Origin: Bifidobacterium lemurum
Lineage (GTDB): Bacteria; Actinomycetota; Actinomycetes; Actinomycetales; Bifidobacteriaceae
Direction of reading: 5' to 3'
DNA length: 64,000 nucleotides
Assembly: GCF_014898175.1 (NCBI RefSeq)
Contig: NZ_CP062948.1
Location: forward strand, 1 to 64,000
Part shown: positions 26,510 through 34,741 of the stretch, piece after piece
Layout: every line of letters begins with the position of its first letter
Numbering within the stretch: the first letter of the stretch is position 1
Program-made: the position numbers and the translations under genes
The notes under the pieces: model-generated
What the model saw: the letters and a program-made list of their open reading frames with translations, nothing else
What the model was told of the DNA's origin: nothing
Databases searched by the model: none

Positions 26510-28111
26510 ATGGCTTTGACACTGGCTACGGCCACCGAACTGCTCAAGCGTCACCACCTGCTCCGTGAGATCGTTCAGGGCGATATCTGGACGATGGACG
26601 CCAGCCGGATACCTCACTCCGATCGGTCTTTCGACTCCGTCACCTACGACACCCGGCAGGTCGCGCCCGGCTCGTTGCTGTTCTGCAAGGGACGGTTCAA
26701 AGCCGAATATCTCGAAGGCATCGATGATAGGGGTTTGGCCGCCTATGTGGCGCAAACCGACTATTCCGCCGTCACCGCAGTCCCCGGTCTGGTCGTCAAC
26801 GACGTGCGCAAAGCCATGAGTCTGCTGTCCTCGGAGTTCTACGGCCGCCCGCAGGACGAGCTGACGGTGGTCGGCATCACCGGAACCAAAGGCAAAACCA
26901 CCACCACGTACTTCACCCAGGCCGTGCTGAACGCCGCATCGCATGGCAAGGCGGCCCTGTTCTCGTCGGTCGACAACTGTTTGGACGGACGCACCTATGA
27001 GGAATCCGATCTGACCACCCCCGAGTCGATGGACGCGTTCCGCATGATGCGCACGGCCGTCGACAACGGCATGCGCTATCTGGTAATGGAGGTCTCTTCG
27101 CAGGCGTACAAGGTCGACCGCGTCTATGGACTCACTTTCGACGTCGGCGCGTTTCTCAACTTCTCCCCCGACCATATCAGCGAGATCGAGCATCCCACAT
27201 TCGAGGACTACTTCTATTGCAAGCGGCAAATCGTCGCCAACTCGCGCGCGGTGGTGTTGGGCGAGGAGATCGATCATGCCGACATCGTGGTTGAGGACGC
27301 GGCCACGGCCGGCGTGCCCGTCAGCCGGTTCGTCTTGGGTGATGCGACCGATGCCGACCATGCCGCGGTCATCGCCTTGCCGGTCGACGAAAGCCACGGC
27401 ACCTACCGCATGGCGTCACGCGACACGGAAGGTGCCGTCACTGATCTGGGCGAATACCATCTGGCTCTGGACGGCGACTTCAACTACCGCAATGCGGCCG
27501 CCGCCGTGGCGATCTCCCTCGCCGCGGGAGTCGGCGCGGACGATGCCGCCGCCCTGCACGCCATGGAACCGGTGCGCGTCGCCGGACGCATGGAGCAGTT
27601 CCACGACACCCAGTCGAATACGCTGGCCATCGTGGACTACGCGCACAACCACGCATCGGTGACCGCGCTGCTGGATTTCGTCGAGGACCGCTTCGCCGAC
27701 CGTGATCCGCGCATCACGCTGGTGACGGGCTCGGCAGGCAACAAAGCCTACGATCGCCGCCAGGAGATCGTCGAAGCAGCCCAGCATCGCATCAGCAATT
27801 TCGTGTTCACCGCCGAAGACACCGACACCGAACCGTTCATCGACATCTGCATGGAGATGAAAGGCTATGTGACCGACCCCGAGGTGCGTTCCACGGTGAT
27901 CGACGACCGCCCCTCGGCCATCGCCAACGCGGTGTACGACGCACGCGCGCACGCCGACAGGTTCAATGTGCTGCTGCTGATCGGCAAGGGCGACGAGCGC
28001 TGGATCAAAGACCACCACAAGCATGTGCCCTTCGAAGGCGACGACCGCGTCATCCAACGTCTGTTCGGCCTCGCGGACGGCGATGCCGATTCACGCGCTG
28101 CGGAACTGTAG
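26510..28111 (+). CDS. murE: UDP-N-acetylmuramyl-tripeptide synthetase, MurE-type (not mDAP type)
   Basis: 533 aa Mur ligase. The N-domain has SVTYDTRQVAPGSLLFCKGR. The ATP P-loop is VVGITGTKGKTTTTYFTQAV; the UDP-substrate region is TTPESMDAFRMM with MEVSSQAYKVDRVYG. The carbamylated-Lys region is HPTFEDYFYCKRQIV. The C-domain has VAGRMEQF, IVDYAHNHASV and LVTGSAGNKAYDRRQEI. The DNPR motif of meso-diaminopimelate enzymes is absent; the corresponding stretch reads AEDTDTEPFI. This fits L-Lys/L-Orn peptidoglycan of bifidobacteria. It is followed by a FemAB-type bridge-forming gene 43 bases on, and lies away from the main division cluster at 54.8-64 kb. Confidence 0.88.
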   Translation: MALTLATATELLKRHHLLREIVQGDIWTMDASRIPHSDRSFDSVTYDTRQVAPGSLLFCKGRFKAEYLEGIDDRGLAAYVAQTDYSAVTAVPGLVVNDVRKAMSLLSSEFYGRPQDELTVVGITGTKGKTTTTYFTQAVLNAASHGKAALFSSVDNCLDGRTYEESDLTTPESMDAFRMMRTAVDNGMRYLVMEVSSQAYKVDRVYGLTFDVGAFLNFSPDHISEIEHPTFEDYFYCKRQIVANSRAVVLGEEIDHADIVVEDAATAGVPVSRFVLGDATDADHAAVIALPVDESHGTYRMASRDTEGAVTDLGEYHLALDGDFNYRNAAAAVAISLAAGVGADDAAALHAMEPVRVAGRMEQFHDTQSNTLAIVDYAHNHASVTALLDFVEDRFADRDPRITLVTGSAGNKAYDRRQEIVEAAQHRISNFVFTAEDTDTEPFIDICMEMKGYVTDPEVRSTVIDDRPSAIANAVYDARAHADRFNVLLLIGKGDERWIKDHHKHVPFEGDDRVIQRLFGLADGDADSRAAEL

Positions 28112-28154
28112 AATAGCTATCCATCACCGAACAACCGAGGAGTGAAACGCATCC

Positions 28155-29150
28155 ATGCTCGCTGTTGAAGAAATCCATGAGATCCGCCAATGGAATGACC
28201 TTGTCGAACGATGGCATGGGCATCCGCTCCAAAGCTGGCAGTGGGGCGAGCTGAAAGCGCAGACCGGCCCGTGGACGGCCCGCCGCATCGTCGTGTCGGA
28301 GGACGGCACACCCGTGGGCGGCATGCAGGTGTTGATCCGTGACATGCCGTGGCCGTTCAACGCCATCTGCTATGCGCCGCGCGGACCGGTATGCGACGAT
28401 GCCCGTCTCGTCGAAATCGCGAACGCATGCGCCCAATGGTGCAAAACCAACGTCAAGGCGGCGAGTCTGAAGATCGATCCCGCGGTGGAGGGAATCGATC
28501 TTGGCGATGGCTGGAAGCCCAGCGAGCACGTGCTGCTCGACAAAACCGCGATCATCGACCTCACCGATGACGAGGAGACCATCTTCAAGAATCTGCATTC
28601 GAAAAAAGCCCGCCAGTACATCCGCAAGGCGGGCCGTGACGGAGTGGTCTGCCGTCCCGCGACACGGGAGGACCTCGAACCGCTGCTGAAGATCTACCAT
28701 GAGACCGCCGCCAAGGACGGGTTCCCCCTGCATGCGGACGAGTTCTATCATGCCGCGTTCGATGCGCTCGATGGAATCAACCAGGTGTTCGTCGCGGAAC
28801 ATGACGGCGCCATGCTCTCGTTCCTGTGGAACGCCACCACCAGCGGAACCGCGTTCGAGCTCTGGGGCGGCGTGAACGACGAAGGCAAGCGGCTGCGCGC
28901 GAACTATCTGCTCAAATGGACCGCCATCCAAGCCGCCAAACAGCGGGGAGCCCGGATCTACGATCTCAACGGTCTGCTCAACGACGGCATCAGCGATTTC
29001 AAACTGATGTTCGTCAACGGCCCCACTGTGTGGATCGGTTCGTTCGATTATCCGCTCAACGTCAAATACGCCGCGATGAACGCCCTGATCGCGCTACGTC
29101 GCGCTCTGCGCGCGTTACGTGCCGGCAAAAGCGCTTCCGGCCGCCATTAG
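28155..29150 (+). CDS. FemAB/FemX-family peptidoglycan interpeptide-bridge aminoacyltransferase
   Basis: 331 aa, two GNAT-like subdomains. The first has NDLVERWHGHPLQSWQWGEL and PFNAICYAPRGPV. Then come SLKIDPAVEG, IFKNLHSKKARQYIRKAGR, a second subdomain with PLLKIYHETAAKDGFPLH, and ANYLLKWTAIQAAKQRGARI followed by YDLNGLL and GISDFKLMF. These motifs are typical of Fem ligases that use aminoacyl-tRNA to add a bridge residue to the lysine or ornithine of the stem peptide. The stem peptide is made by MurE upstream, with which it is co-transcribed. GAGTGAAACGC precedes the ATG. The amino acid added cannot be told. Confidence 0.88.
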   Translation: MLAVEEIHEIRQWNDLVERWHGHPLQSWQWGELKAQTGPWTARRIVVSEDGTPVGGMQVLIRDMPWPFNAICYAPRGPVCDDARLVEIANACAQWCKTNVKAASLKIDPAVEGIDLGDGWKPSEHVLLDKTAIIDLTDDEETIFKNLHSKKARQYIRKAGRDGVVCRPATREDLEPLLKIYHETAAKDGFPLHADEFYHAAFDALDGINQVFVAEHDGAMLSFLWNATTSGTAFELWGGVNDEGKRLRANYLLKWTAIQAAKQRGARIYDLNGLLNDGISDFKLMFVNGPTVWIGSFDYPLNVKYAAMNALIALRRALRALRAGKSASGRH

Positions 29151-29179
29151 TCCGACGAAACACAAGCCGCCGATCCCCA

Positions 29180-29220
29180 AGAGACCCTCCGCTGCCGTCG
29201 GCGCGGAGGGTCTCTCGTTC
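29180..29220. terminator. Bidirectional terminator between the fem-like gene and smc
   Basis: GAGACCCTCCGC (29181-29192) pairs with GCGGAGGGTCTC (29203-29214), followed by TCGTT. It lies between convergent genes. Confidence 0.85.
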
Positions 29221-29222
29221 CG

Positions 29223-32200
29223 TCATGCGTCGCGGTCGAGTTTCTGGCTGACCACGGCGGTGACGCCGTCCGCGCGCATGGTCACGCCGTACAGGGCGTC
29301 GGCGATGCTCATCGTACGCTGCTGGTGCGTGATGATGATGAGCTGGGCATGCTCGCGCAACTCGTTGAACGCGTTGATCAGTCGGGTGAGATTCACGTCG
29401 TCCAACGCGGCCTCCACCTCGTCCATCACATAGAACGGGCTGGGTCGCGCGGTGAAGATCGCGAACAGCAGCGCCAGCGCGGTCAGCGAACGTTCGCCGC
29501 CCGACAGCAGGCTCAGCTGCTTGACGCGCTTGCCCGCCGGACTGGCCTCGACCAGCACGCCGGTGGTGAGCATGTCGTCGGGATTCTCCAAACGCAGTCT
29601 GCCCTGGCCTCCCGGAAACAGCGTGGAGAACATCTGCTCGAAGGCCTTGGCCGTGTCCTCGAAGGCGCTGGCGAACACGTCGACCATCGTGGCGTCGAGG
29701 TCTTTGATCAGACGCATCAGGTCGTCGCGGCTGTTCGCCACGTCGGCGCGCTGGTCGTTGAGGTACTTGTTGCGCTCCTGCAGCGCGTCGTATTCCTCCG
29801 TGGCCAGCGGATTGATCTTGCCCAATGCGGCCAGGTCTCGTTTGGCCTTCTCAAGCCGTTTCTGTTGCTCGGCGCGGTTGTAGGGCACGGTCCGATACGC
29901 GGGAGATCCTTCGACTTCGGCTTCGCCTCCGCTCAGGATGACGGGGGAACCTGTCTCACCCATGACGGAGGAACCCGCCTCCGCCCCGCTCACCACGACG
30001 GAATCCGTCACTCCACCGTCATTCCGAGCGGAGCGAAGCGGAGTCGAGGAATCCCCGTCGTCGAGCGGGACTGGATTGCCGTTGTCGTCCAAGACCGGCA
30101 CAGGCTGGTCGGGGCCGTATCCGGCGATCAGCTCCTCCAGGGTCATGCCCAGCTCATCGGAGACTTTCTGGGTGAGCTGTCCATGTTCGGCGGCCAGACG
30201 TTCACGATTGACATCAAGCACATGCTCGCGACCGGTCAGGTCAGTGACCTTCGGTTCGATCTCGTTGCGACGCGCGCGCAACGCCTTCAGCTCCTCGTCA
30301 TGGCTGGAGGCGGCCGCCTGCAGCTCCTCGCGCCTGGCGACGACTCCTGCGACGGCTCCGGACACCAGCCGCGCCGCCTCGGCGGCCTGGTCGGCGATGG
30401 TCTCCATGCGTTCGGACTGCGCCGCGCGGCGTTCGTTCAACGCCTCGATACGCGCCCGCCGCTCGACCGCCTCTTTGGCGTTGTCGCGCAGCAGACCCGC
30501 CTGTCTCGCCAACGATTCGGCTTTTCGGCTGGCTTCGGCCCATGCGATTTTGGCGGCGACCTCATGCTCCCGGGCCGTGTTCAACGCCGATTCGAGTTGC
30601 CGCTCACGCTCGGACAGTTCATCCGAATCGGTATGCTCGTCCGCCGAGCTCTGGGCCGCGTGCAAGGCCCTGTTCAGATCGTCGAGCTTGAGCTGATGCG
30701 CCTCGCGGCTTTCGGTGTTGTCGGCGATTTTGACGTCCAGCGCGGCGAGTTGCCGTTCGACGTTGGCCACACGGTCATCGGCGGCCTTCAACGACTTGGC
30801 GGCCTGTTCGGCCTTCAGCCTCATCTCGGTGCGCTTGGCCGTCTCCGCGTCGACCACACGGCCGGCCTCATCACGTCGGGCCGTGGCCTCGGCCACCTGC
30901 TCGGCAAGCGATTCCCCCTGCCGTGTCAACTCTTCGACCTGGCGCAAAGCCTTGTCTCGACGAGCGGCCAACGACAGATCGCTTTGCGACAACGACGAAC
31001 CGCCGATCGCGCCGACGGCGTTCACCAATTCGCCATCCTTGGTCACAGCCTGACGCCAGGGGCCGCCGTTCACCGCACTGTCGCGCACCAGCGTGACGGC
31101 GTCGTCGAGCGTCTCCACCGCGGCGATATCAGCCAGCAGCCGGCGCACGGCGGCCACAATGGCCGCGTTCCTCCCATCGGCGGTGCCATGCGTGTTCTCG
31201 GATACCAGCCGGGCCGCGCACAGCACGCTCGACGAGGCATCGGCTCCCACGGCGTCATCATCGAGGGGATGCAACAGTACAGCCTTGCCGAGGCGGTCCT
31301 CATGCGCGCGCCGCAGCGCGTGCAGCATATGCTCCTCCCCCGGCACGATGATGGCGCTGGCGAACTGGTCCAACGCGTGGGCGACGGCCTCCTCCCAGCC
31401 TTCGGTCACGACGATGGCGTCCGTCAATCGGCCCAACGCGCCGACCTTCTCGTCCTTCTCCAAGGCACCGGAGGCGTTGCGGCTTTCCAACGTGTCATGC
31501 AACGCATCGGCTTTGGCCTGCGACGAGATCGCTTTGGCGTTCACATCACGCTGTCGGTCCAACAGTTCGTTCAGGGCGTCGCGGCATTGGGCGAGCGCGG
31601 CGCGCGCCTCGTCCAAAGCCTTGCCGTCGTCGGCCACGGAGGCTTCGGATTCGCGTTCCAAGGTCTGCCGCTGCGCCGCGGCCTCGTCGCGCTGTTTGCT
31701 CAGCGAATCGCGCTGCGTGGAGAAGTCCTTCGCCCGCGTTTCGGCCAGCTGCACCGCCGACTCCTCTCGGGCGATCATCTCGCGCAGACGGGCGATCTGG
31801 GTGTCGCGTTCCTGCGCGGTTTTGCGCAGTTCGGTCAGGGTCTGCCGCACGGAGGCGAGCTTCTTCTCGCCGTCGGCGCGTTCCTCGGTGGTTTTGTCCA
31901 AGGCGAGCCGCGCGTCGTCGACCATGGCGGCGTGCGCCGCGGCCTGCTCCTCAAGTTCCTTGGCGCGATGCTCCAACAGTTCGGGATCCTCGCCCAGATT
32001 GGTCACCATCTGCCCTTGCAGGGAGCGCACGCGTTCCCTGGCCACGTCACAGAGCGACGTGAACCGTTCCTCAAGCCGCGACAGCTCGCGCCACTGCCGG
32101 TTCACCTCGTCGATGGCGGGATTGGACTGGGAGCTCAGCGCCTCCACCTGTTCGATGCGCACTTTGACTTCGGCCAGCTCACGCTGCGCCTCGGCGAGTT

Positions 32201-32960
32201 TTCCTCGCACCTCGGCCAGTTCGCCGCGCACCGACTCACGTCGGGCCAGCGAGCGTTGCGCGTCCTCGGCGTACAGACGTGCTTGCGCGTCGCGCAGACT
32301 CACCTGGATCGATTCGGCCCGACGGGAGATGCGCGCCTGCCGTCCAAGAGGACCCAGCTGGCGGTGGATTTCGCCCAGTAGGTCGTCCAGACGGGACAGG
32401 TTGGCTTCGGTGTTCGCCAGTTTGCGCAGCGCGCGTTCCTTGCGTTTACGGTGTTTGAGGATGCCGGCGGCCTCTTCGATGAACGCGCGGTGGCCGCTTG
32501 GGTCGGCGCGCAGAATCGCATCCAGGCGGCCCTGTCCGACGATCACATGCATCTGCTGGCCCAAACCGGTGTCGCTGAGCAGTTCCTGGATGTCGAGCAG
32601 ACGGCATTGCGAGCCGTTGATCGCGTATTCCGAGCCGCCGTTGCGGAAGATGGTGCGCGAGATGGTGACTTCGGTGTAGTCGATGTCGAGCGTGTGGTCG
32701 GAGTTGTCGATGGTCAGGCTCACCTGCGCGCGGCCCAGAGGCGGGCGTGACGAGGTGCCGGCGAAGATCACGTCCTCCATGGAGGTGCCGCGCAGGTTCT
32801 TCGCCCCCTGCTCGCCCATCACCCAGGTCAACGCGTCGACGATATTCGATTTGCCGGAGCCGTTGGGTCCCACGACGGCGGTGATGCCGGGCTCAAAGCG
32901 CAGCGTGGTCGCCGAGGCGAAGGATTTGAATCCCCGAAGAGTGAGTTCCTTAAGGTACAT
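29223..32960 (-). CDS. smc: Chromosome partition protein SMC, with an in-frame palindromic-element pair
   Basis: 1245 aa from ATG 32960 (MYLKELTLRGFKSFASATTL). Walker A is VVGPNGSGKSNIVDALTWV. A long coiled coil follows to the hinge (around residues 480-640, for example VGALGRLTDAIVVTEGWEEA), with a returning coil. The C-terminal head has the signature LSLLSGGERSLTALALLFAI and Walker B FYVMDEVEAALDDVN. With ScpA/ScpB (13.3-14.8 kb) it forms the condensin that organises the nucleoid. Residues about 969-1019 come from two facing copies of the dispersed repeat (29903-30055), translated as DSSTPLRSARNDG and VILSGGEAEVEGSP. They interrupt the returning coiled coil just before the head (NRAEQQKRLEKAKRDLAALG). 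It starts 20 bases after folC and is probably co-transcribed with it. Confidence 0.96.
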   Translation of the reverse strand: MYLKELTLRGFKSFASATTLRFEPGITAVVGPNGSGKSNIVDALTWVMGEQGAKNLRGTSMEDVIFAGTSSRPPLGRAQVSLTIDNSDHTLDIDYTEVTISRTIFRNGGSEYAINGSQCRLLDIQELLSDTGLGQQMHVIVGQGRLDAILRADPSGHRAFIEEAAGILKHRKRKERALRKLANTEANLSRLDDLLGEIHRQLGPLGRQARISRRAESIQVSLRDAQARLYAEDAQRSLARRESVRGELAEVRGKLAEAQRELAEVKVRIEQVEALSSQSNPAIDEVNRQWRELSRLEERFTSLCDVARERVRSLQGQMVTNLGEDPELLEHRAKELEEQAAAHAAMVDDARLALDKTTEERADGEKKLASVRQTLTELRKTAQERDTQIARLREMIAREESAVQLAETRAKDFSTQRDSLSKQRDEAAAQRQTLERESEASVADDGKALDEARAALAQCRDALNELLDRQRDVNAKAISSQAKADALHDTLESRNASGALEKDEKVGALGRLTDAIVVTEGWEEAVAHALDQFASAIIVPGEEHMLHALRRAHEDRLGKAVLLHPLDDDAVGADASSSVLCAARLVSENTHGTADGRNAAIVAAVRRLLADIAAVETLDDAVTLVRDSAVNGGPWRQAVTKDGELVNAVGAIGGSSLSQSDLSLAARRDKALRQVEELTRQGESLAEQVAEATARRDEAGRVVDAETAKRTEMRLKAEQAAKSLKAADDRVANVERQLAALDVKIADNTESREAHQLKLDDLNRALHAAQSSADEHTDSDELSERERQLESALNTAREHEVAAKIAWAEASRKAESLARQAGLLRDNAKEAVERRARIEALNERRAAQSERMETIADQAAEAARLVSGAVAGVVARREELQAAASSHDEELKALRARRNEIEPKVTDLTGREHVLDVNRERLAAEHGQLTQKVSDELGMTLEELIAGYGPDQPVPVLDDNGNPVPLDDGDSSTPLRSARNDGGVTDSVVVSGAEAGSSVMGETGSPVILSGGEAEVEGSPAYRTVPYNRAEQQKRLEKAKRDLAALGKINPLATEEYDALQERNKYLNDQRADVANSRDDLMRLIKDLDATMVDVFASAFEDTAKAFEQMFSTLFPGGQGRLRLENPDDMLTTGVLVEASPAGKRVKQLSLLSGGERSLTALALLFAIFTARPSPFYVMDEVEAALDDVNLTRLINAFNELREHAQLIIITHQQRTMSIADALYGVTMRADGVTAVVSQKLDRDA
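29903..30055. repeat. Facing pair of palindromic elements inside smc
   Basis: One arm at 29903-29942 (GAGATCCTTCGACTTCGG...CTCAGGATGAC) and the opposite arm at 30018-30055 (GTCATTCCGAGCG...GTCGAGGAATCCC). The 75 bases between are also non-conserved coding sequence. The reading frame stays open through both arms. Confidence 0.85.
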
Positions 32961-32980
32961 GGTCTGTTCTGCGTCAGTCT

Positions 32981-34486
32981 CTAGGCGGCGTCGGTGTCCG
33001 GGGTCATATCCCAATCGTCGGAGTCGGGTTCATCCGATTGCGTGTTCTCGTCATAGGGGTCGACGGCCGGCTGGTGGATGCTCATCGCTTTTTGCAGCAC
33101 CGGACTGGCGTGTTCCTTGAGCATCGCGCGCGCGTCGCCGGCGGTGACGAAGCTGCCGCAGATCAGCACGCCGTAACCGTAGCCCACACCCACCTCGTCT
33201 TCGGCGTCGACCATGTTCACCGCCTCCTGGATGGCGTCGGGCAGGTCGGCCTGTTTGAACACGCGGTCGCGGCCGAACACCTCCACGGCGACCTGTTCGA
33301 GCTCGTCGGCGGGCATGACGCGCTCGCGCCAGGAGTTCTCCGTGACCACCACGGCGGACAGCAGCGGTTCGAGCACGCCGAGATACTCCTCGACCTGCTT
33401 GTCGCGCATCATGGCGACCACGCCGACCAACTGCTTGAAGTCGTAGTTCTCCTCCAACGCCCCACGCAGGGCTTCGGCGGCGTTCACGTTGTGGCCGCCG
33501 TCGAGGATGATCGTCGGCGAATTGCGGATCTGTTCGATGCGTCCGGGCACCTTGACCTGGCTGAGCGCCTCGGCCACCACATCGCCGTCCAAAGGTCCGG
33601 CGACAGGAATCACGACCTCGGCGGCGGCCAGGGCCGCCAGCGCGTTATGCGCCTGATGTTCGCCGAATTTGGCGATCGGCACGCCCTCGTAGGTGCCGTT
33701 CGGAGTGCGCAGGGTGGCGACCTGTCCGCCGACCGCGGGCATGCGTTCGAGCACCTCCATCTCGTAGCCGTCGCGCACCAGCGTGGCTTGGTTGGCCTGC
33801 GCGGCCTGTTCGATGATCGGCATCACGATGTCCTCATGCGGCTGCGGGCCGATCACGGCGGTGCAGCCGGGTTTGATGATGCCGACCTTCTCGCCGGCGA
33901 TCCGCTCGACCGTGCCGCCCAGCCACTGCATATGGTCCATATCGATCGGTCCGATGATCGCCGCGTCGGCGTCGAGCACATTGGTGGCGTCCCAGCGCCC
34001 GCCCATGCCGACCTCGACGACGGCCACATCCACCGGTGCGTCGGCGAACTTCCAGACGGCCATGGCGGTGAGCACCTCGAAGAAGCTCATGCGCGGCTTG
34101 CCCAGCTCCTCCATTTTGGCATCGACCAGCGCCACCAGATCCTTGGTCTGATCCCACACGTCGATGAAGTCGTCGTCGGAGAGGGACTGTCCGTCGACGG
34201 CGATGCGCTCGTTGACCTTCTCCAGATGCGGCGAGGTGTACAGGCCGGTGCGCATGCCGTAGGCGCGGCAAATCGCCTCGGCCATGCGGGCGGTGGAGCC
34301 TTTGCCGTTGGTGCCGGTCACATGGATCACGCGGAACGACTCCTGGGGGTTGCCCATGATGTCGAGGATCAGGCTCATGCGGTCGAGGTCGAGATTCGTG
34401 GTGTTGTGTTCCGTCGGACGGCTCATGATGTCCAGTTCGACGTCGCGGATGGTCTCGTTGTTCCGGTTCGGATGCTCGAATGACAT
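32981..34486 (-). CDS. folC: Dihydrofolate/folylpolyglutamate synthase
   Basis: 501 aa Mur-ligase relative that adds glutamate to folates (and dihydropteroate in bifunctional forms). The P-loop is VIHVTGTNGKGSTARMAEAI. RTGLYTSPHLEKVNERI is the FolC signature. VVEVGMGGRWDATNVL, IGPIDMDHMQWLGGTVERIA with GEKVGIIKPG, and TIILDGGHNVNAAEAL complete the core. A C-terminal acidic extension (DPYDENTQSDEPDSDDWDMT) is unusual. It is followed by smc with a 20-base gap. Confidence 0.93.
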   Translation of the reverse strand: MSFEHPNRNNETIRDVELDIMSRPTEHNTTNLDLDRMSLILDIMGNPQESFRVIHVTGTNGKGSTARMAEAICRAYGMRTGLYTSPHLEKVNERIAVDGQSLSDDDFIDVWDQTKDLVALVDAKMEELGKPRMSFFEVLTAMAVWKFADAPVDVAVVEVGMGGRWDATNVLDADAAIIGPIDMDHMQWLGGTVERIAGEKVGIIKPGCTAVIGPQPHEDIVMPIIEQAAQANQATLVRDGYEMEVLERMPAVGGQVATLRTPNGTYEGVPIAKFGEHQAHNALAALAAAEVVIPVAGPLDGDVVAEALSQVKVPGRIEQIRNSPTIILDGGHNVNAAEALRGALEENYDFKQLVGVVAMMRDKQVEEYLGVLEPLLSAVVVTENSWRERVMPADELEQVAVEVFGRDRVFKQADLPDAIQEAVNMVDAEDEVGVGYGYGVLICGSFVTAGDARAMLKEHASPVLQKAMSIHQPAVDPYDENTQSDEPDSDDWDMTPDTDAA

Positions 34487-34540
34487 GGGTTCCTCTCATA
34501 GTGTGCAAACTTCCCCCATTCTAGTCGCTGCCTTCAACCT

Positions 34541-34672
34541 CGAGTTGGCACTTCATGCCTCCAGTTGGCACCCGGTTGCCGGAGCCTCGTTCGCGCATCG
34601 GCGAGATACCGCGGATCGCCTCCGACGGGTTCGCGGCACGGCTGCCAACTCGACGCTCGAAGTGCCAACTCG
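34541..34672. repeat. 132-nt nested inverted repeat (large hairpin)
   Basis: CGAGTTGGCACTTC (34541-34554) is perfectly complementary to GAAGTGCCAACTCG (34659-34672). An inner pair AGTTGGCA (34563-34570) and TGCCAACT (34643-34650) is nested, so the GTTGGCA motif occurs as four half-sites. Lies between divergent folC and the aminopeptidase gene. Confidence 0.75.
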
Positions 34673-34741
34673 TTATCAGGGTTCGGACTACGATGGGTGC
34701 GGTATTCATATCGCGAGCGAACACGCAAAGGAGTGTTGAGC

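Noticed and set aside
26375..27397. Upstream extension of the sigma factor frame to over 550 codons
   Set aside because: The added part is antisense to murE and unlike any sigma factor; the family N-terminus begins near 26374.
29325..32381. A plus-strand open frame of about 1000 codons opposite smc
   Set aside because: Shadow of the biased codon use of smc; no recognisable protein motif.
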